Below are positions 59,903-64,000 of a stretch of DNA of 64,000 nt, piece by piece (the first letter of the stretch is position 1; each line of letters begins with the position of its first letter). The DNA comes from Alphaproteobacteria bacterium. Its GTDB lineage: Bacteria; Pseudomonadota; Alphaproteobacteria; Sphingomonadales; JAKSBY01. Below the pieces are notes generated by a model that saw only the letters and a program-made list of their open reading frames with translations, was not told where the DNA came from and searched no databases. Location: assembly GCA_021774625.1 (NCBI GenBank), contig JAJFIV010000033.1:108201-172200 (forward strand), read 5' to 3'. Both the position numbers and the translations under genes were made by a program.

Positions 59903-61320
59903 AATAACGATCCCTGTGCGCCGTCCGCTGCGGGCTTTTTAGTTTTTTTCCGGGGCGGGTTTCCGCCGGACACCACAGCCGGGACCCGCCCGTCCCTGAA
60001 TTCGATATCCAGGACGGCACCGGGTTTGACGGTTCCGGCAGATATGACAGGTTTGCCCAGATCGTCATGAATAACGGCAAACCCCCGTTTGAGAATATTT
60101 TTATGGCTGTAGGATTCAAGCAGCCGGGAAAGCGACTGGAGCCGTGTTTCGTCATTTTTGACGGCCTGTCCTCTGGTCCGCCTGATCCGCACGGATAAAT
60201 TTTCAAGCTTCTGGGTCTTGATTTCCAGACCGTGACGCAATGTGCGGTCGGAAAGCAGCCCGGAAGCCCTTGCGAAGCGATGCCGGACTATCTGCAGTTT
60301 GTGTTTTACAGCACGGGGCAGGCGATCCGATATCTCATCGAAGCGCTGTTCCGGCAGACTGAACAAATCCCGCGGGCGGGGCAGACCGCGCACAGATGCC
60401 AGAAGGCGGTCCGCCAGCCGCTCAAAATAACGCTTAAGACCCGACCCCCGGCGCCGGTCGAGATCGCCGAGCGTATGGAGCAATTCCTCCCGCACCGGTA
60501 CGGCCTGTTCCGCCGCAGCGGTCGGGGTCGGCGCGCGAAGATCCGACACATAGTCAATCAGCGTGGTATCGGTTTCATGGCCCACAGCGGAAATCAGCGG
60601 GAGGGCAGATTCGAAGGCGGCACGGACAACTATCTCTTCATTGAAGGCCCAGAGATCTTCCAGACTGCCGCCGCCACGGGCGACGATCAGCAGATCGGGG
60701 CGCGGTATTTTTCCATCCGCCGGCAAGGCGTTAAAACCCCGGATCGCCGCTGCGACCTGCCCGGCAGCCTCCTGCCCCTGCACCAGAACCGGCCAGACCA
60801 GAACACGGCGCGGAAAGCGGTCGGAAAGCCGGTGCAGAATATCACGGATCACCGCACCCGTGGGTGACGTCACGACTCCGATCACTTCCGGCAGATAAGG
60901 GATCGGCTTTTTATGGGCGGGATCAAACAGCCCTTCGGCCGCCAGCTTCCGCTTGCGTTCTTCCAGAAGCGCCATTAGCGCGCCCTCGCCCGCCGGTTCC
61001 ATCCACTCAATCACAATCTGATATTTGGAGCGGCCGGGATAAGAGGTGATCTTGCCGGTCGCCACCACCTCAAGACCGTCTTCGGGTTTGAAGGGAAGCC
61101 GGCCCGCAATGCCTTTCCAGCAGACGCCGTCAAGCACCGCCTGATCATCCTTCAGCGCCATATAGAGATGGCCCGATGCCGCCCGTTTGAAACCGGATAT
61201 CTCCCCCCGCACCCGGACATAGGGAAAGCGTTCCTCCAGCGTCCGTTTGAGCGTCCGGGACAGTTCCGAAACGGTGAATTCGTGAACATTGTCAGGGGGT
61301 AGATCTGTATCATTCATCAT
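59899..61320 (-). CDS. xseA: exodeoxyribonuclease VII large subunit
   Basis: EFTVSELSRTLKRTLEERFPYVRVRGEISGFKRAASGHLYMALKDD; VARGGGSLEDLWAFNEE. Confidence 0.95.
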   Translation of the reverse strand: MMNDTDLPPDNVHEFTVSELSRTLKRTLEERFPYVRVRGEISGFKRAASGHLYMALKDDQAVLDGVCWKGIAGRLPFKPEDGLEVVATGKITSYPGRSKYQIVIEWMEPAGEGALMALLEERKRKLAAEGLFDPAHKKPIPYLPEVIGVVTSPTGAVIRDILHRLSDRFPRRVLVWPVLVQGQEAAGQVAAAIRGFNALPADGKIPRPDLLIVARGGGSLEDLWAFNEEIVVRAAFESALPLISAVGHETDTTLIDYVSDLRAPTPTAAAEQAVPVREELLHTLGDLDRRRGSGLKRYFERLADRLLASVRGLPRPRDLFSLPEQRFDEISDRLPRAVKHKLQIVRHRFARASGLLSDRTLRHGLEIKTQKLENLSVRIRRTRGQAVKNDETRLQSLSRLLESYSHKNILKRGFAVIHDDLGKPVISAGTVKPGAVLDIEFRDGRVPAVVSGGNPPRKKTKKPAADGAQGSLL

Positions 61321-61388
61321 GACGTTCTAGTACATGTTTGCGCATTCGTAAAATGCTGGTTAGGGTCAGAAAAAAAATACGGGGCCTT

Positions 61389-62564
61389 ATGATTACAGAT
61401 CCAACCCAGCTATTCGCTACCCTTGCCGCAACAACAGCCTTTCTATTCTGGCTGGGAAAGCGCAAAAAATTCGAAAAATTCTTTTCCATTCTGCCGCCCA
61501 TCATCTGGGTCTATCTGGTTCCGGCGGCCATGACAACCGCAGGACTGTTACCGGCTACGAATGAGCTTTACGGCTGGATGTCCTATTATTTTTTGCCCTT
61601 TTCCCTGTTCCTGCTGACGATCAGCGTCGATCTTAGAGCGCTGGTCAGTCTCGGCCGGCTGGCGCTGATCATGCTAATGGTGGGAACGGCGGGGATCATG
61701 CTGGGCTCGGTCGTCGCCTTTGTTATACTCCAAAATTTTATGCCGGAGCATGGCTGGCAGTCCATCGCCGCCCTGGCCGCAAGCTGGATTGGCGGCTCCG
61801 TCAATATGGTCGCGGTTCAGCAGGGGCTGGAAGCGCCCGCCTCGATCCTCGGGCCGCTGATCCCGGTGGATACCGTGGTCGGTTATGGCTGGATGGCGAT
61901 TCTTTTGGCCATGGTTGGCATTCAGAAACGGTTCGACCATTGGAATGGGGCAAACCGCAGCGCCATTGACGCACTGGATGCCCGGCTGGAGGAATTGTCC
62001 CAGAAACAAAATCCGCAGACAGTTCCCATACTGGCATTAATCATCGCACTGGGCATCACAGCGGCCGCGCTCAGCCGGCTGGCCGGAAACTGGCTGCCGG
62101 TGATCGGCGATCCGACTATTATCAGCGCCTCCACCTGGGCCATACTGATCGTGGTGACAGGCGGGCTGATCCTGTCCTTCTCGCCGGTCCGCAAACTGGA
62201 AAATTCCGGCGCCTCCGTTGTCGGTTATTATGCGCTCTTCCTGCTGCTCAGTTCCATCGGCGCGCAGGCGGATCTGCTGGCCGTTATGGATACCCCGGTC
62301 TTTCTGATTGCCGGCCTGATCATGATCTCCGTCCATATCGGGCTTTTATTTCTCGCCGCCCGCATCCTCAAAGCGCCGCTGTTCTTTGTCGCCACCGGTT
62401 CCATGGCCAATGTCGGCGGCGGCGTCAGCGCGCCCATTGTCGCCAGCGTCTATCAGGCGCAGCTGGCCCCGGTCGGTCTACTGATGGCCATCGGCGGTTA
62501 TATTATGGGCATTTATGGGGCTTTCGGTCTGGCGAAAATTCTGGCATTGCTGGCAGGCGCATAA
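61389..62564 (+). CDS. DUF819 family multi-TM protein
   Basis: [20 protein letters not shown]..., [38 protein letters not shown]. Confidence 0.9.
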   Translation: MITDPTQLFATLAATTAFLFWLGKRKKFEKFFSILPPIIWVYLVPAAMTTAGLLPATNELYGWMSYYFLPFSLFLLTISVDLRALVSLGRLALIMLMVGTAGIMLGSVVAFVILQNFMPEHGWQSIAALAASWIGGSVNMVAVQQGLEAPASILGPLIPVDTVVGYGWMAILLAMVGIQKRFDHWNGANRSAIDALDARLEELSQKQNPQTVPILALIIALGITAAALSRLAGNWLPVIGDPTIISASTWAILIVVTGGLILSFSPVRKLENSGASVVGYYALFLLLSSIGAQADLLAVMDTPVFLIAGLIMISVHIGLLFLAARILKAPLFFVATGSMANVGGGVSAPIVASVYQAQLAPVGLLMAIGGYIMGIYGAFGLAKILALLAGA

Positions 62565-62586
62565 AATAAATATCCTAGGGGCGTTT

Positions 62587-63864
62587 ATGAATATCTTGAT
62601 GATCGGATCGGGCGGGCGCGAACATGCCCTGTGCTGGGCCATTCGGAAGTCCTCACATTGCGACCGGCTTTATTGCGCGCCGGGGAATGGCGGTATTGCG
62701 GATATAGCGGATTGCATAGATTTAAGCGCGGATGATGCGGATGCGGTGATCGCCTTCTGTCGGGAAAAGGATATCGGTCTGGTGGTTGTCGGCCCGGAAG
62801 CGCCGCTGGTGGCCGGGTTGGTGGACCGGCTGACGGAGGCCGGAATAAAGGCGTTCGGCCCGAGCGCCAAGGCCGCGCAACTGGAGGGTTCCAAGGGTTT
62901 CACCAAAGATATCTGCGCCAAATATAACATCCCAACCGCTGCCTATGGCCGGTTCCGGGACGCCGGGGCGGCCAAGGCCTTTATCCGCAAAATGGGAGCT
63001 CCCATTGTCGTCAAGGCGGATGGTCTCGCGGCAGGCAAGGGGGTTATCATCGCGGAGAGCGTGACGGATGCTGAACAGGCGGTGGACGACATGCTGGCCG
63101 GTCAGTTCGGCAACGCCGGTGCGGAACTGGTGATCGAAGAATTCCTTGAAGGTGAAGAAGCGAGCTTTTTTGCGCTGGTGGACGGCAAGACCGCGGTTCC
63201 CATGGCGACCGCCCAGGACCATAAGCGCGCGTTTGACGGTGATCAGGGCCCCAACACCGGCGGCATGGGCGCCTATTCTCCCGCGCCGGTCCTGACTCCA
63301 ACCCTGTGCGAGCAGGTGATGGCGGATATTATTCTGCCCACGGTCAAAGCCATGGAAGCCGAAGGCTGTCCCTATAAGGGTGTGCTTTATGCCGGTCTGA
63401 TGCTGACCAGGGACGGTCCCAGCCTGATCGAATATAACTGCCGTTTCGGCGATCCCGAATGCCAGGTTCTGATGGCCCGTCTCAAATCCGACATGGTGGA
63501 AGCCATACTGGCCAGTGTCGATGAAACGCTCGACAGCCTCACACTGAACTGGCGCGATGAAGCCGCGCTTACCGTGGTCATGGCCGCTAAAGGCTATCCC
63601 GGTTCTTATGAAAAAGGCGCGGTCATTGAGGGATTGGATGCAGCCGAGGCAGAGCCCGGCGTTAGAATTTTTCATGCCGGAACCAAACGGGACAGCAAAA
63701 AAACCCTCGCCGCCGGCGGACGCGTGCTGAATGTCACAGCGCTTGGATCATCGGTGACGGACGCAAAGGCCAAAGCCTATGCCGCCATTCAGAAAATCAA
63801 CTGGGCGGAAGGCTTTTACCGCAGCGATATCGGCTACCGCGCCGTCAAGCGGGAACAGGATTAA
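62587..63864 (+). CDS. purD: phosphoribosylamine--glycine ligase
   Basis: [56 protein letters not shown]. Confidence 0.96.
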   Translation: MNILMIGSGGREHALCWAIRKSSHCDRLYCAPGNGGIADIADCIDLSADDADAVIAFCREKDIGLVVVGPEAPLVAGLVDRLTEAGIKAFGPSAKAAQLEGSKGFTKDICAKYNIPTAAYGRFRDAGAAKAFIRKMGAPIVVKADGLAAGKGVIIAESVTDAEQAVDDMLAGQFGNAGAELVIEEFLEGEEASFFALVDGKTAVPMATAQDHKRAFDGDQGPNTGGMGAYSPAPVLTPTLCEQVMADIILPTVKAMEAEGCPYKGVLYAGLMLTRDGPSLIEYNCRFGDPECQVLMARLKSDMVEAILASVDETLDSLTLNWRDEAALTVVMAAKGYPGSYEKGAVIEGLDAAEAEPGVRIFHAGTKRDSKKTLAAGGRVLNVTALGSSVTDAKAKAYAAIQKINWAEGFYRSDIGYRAVKREQD

Positions 63865-63868
63865 ACCA

Positions 63869-64000
63869 CTACCGGCTGATGCCGGTAGAATTGGGAGTAT
63901 GCTTCTCGATGTACTGAAGTATGATATCATCGGTCACCGCTCCGCTTGTTGTCGAGAAATAGCCGCGAGCCCAGAAACGACGCCCCCAGTACTTCCGGCG
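63869..64000 (-). mobile_element. C-terminal part of an IS200/IS605-type Y1 transposase (TnpA), truncated by window edge
   Basis: Minus-strand frame RRKYWGRRFWARGYFSTTSGAVTDDIILQYIEKHTPNSTGISR*; 8-bp stem hairpin ctaccggc-tgat-gccggtag at its stop codon. Confidence 0.8.

Overview
The window is alphaproteobacterial-type chromosomal DNA, densely coding and mostly housekeeping. Recognisable loci, in order: peptidases, transporters and Lrp/AsnC regulators; a penicillin-acylase-family lipoprotein; two tandem giant sortilin/BNR beta-propeller proteins; an arginine succinyltransferase (AST) cluster (astA/astD/astB plus an M20 hydrolase and a divergent class-III aminotransferase); PA0069-type radical SAM; rnhB-ccrM; mutY/DUF721/two DsbA-like lipoproteins/smc; the F0 ATP synthase operon; a RES/Xre toxin-antitoxin pair; a glycine-cleavage operon led by a tandem glycine riboswitch; CDGSH protein, thrB, rnhA; NfeD/SPFH; gshA, rsmE, ubiA, ubiD; marR; pmbA, cysQ-like; M23 peptidase; xseA; purD; and a truncated IS200/IS605-type transposase at the right edge. 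No rRNA, tRNA or CRISPR array was recognised, and I see no convincing large undescribed multi-gene system. The most interesting non-coding signals are: (1) a ~262-bp, highly palindromic, TA-flanked MITE-like element between ubiD and marR, carrying GANTC (CcrM) sites at both tips and inserted exactly at the marR stop codon; (2) four GANTC sites within 62 bp upstream of ccrM; (3) a candidate sRNA with an anti-Shine-Dalgarno tract upstream of pmbA; (4) a very basic 44-aa small ORF plus terminator upstream of rnhB; (5) a 44-bp direct repeat bracketing a GIY-YIG gene. All product names come from reading the translations by eye; no searches were run.
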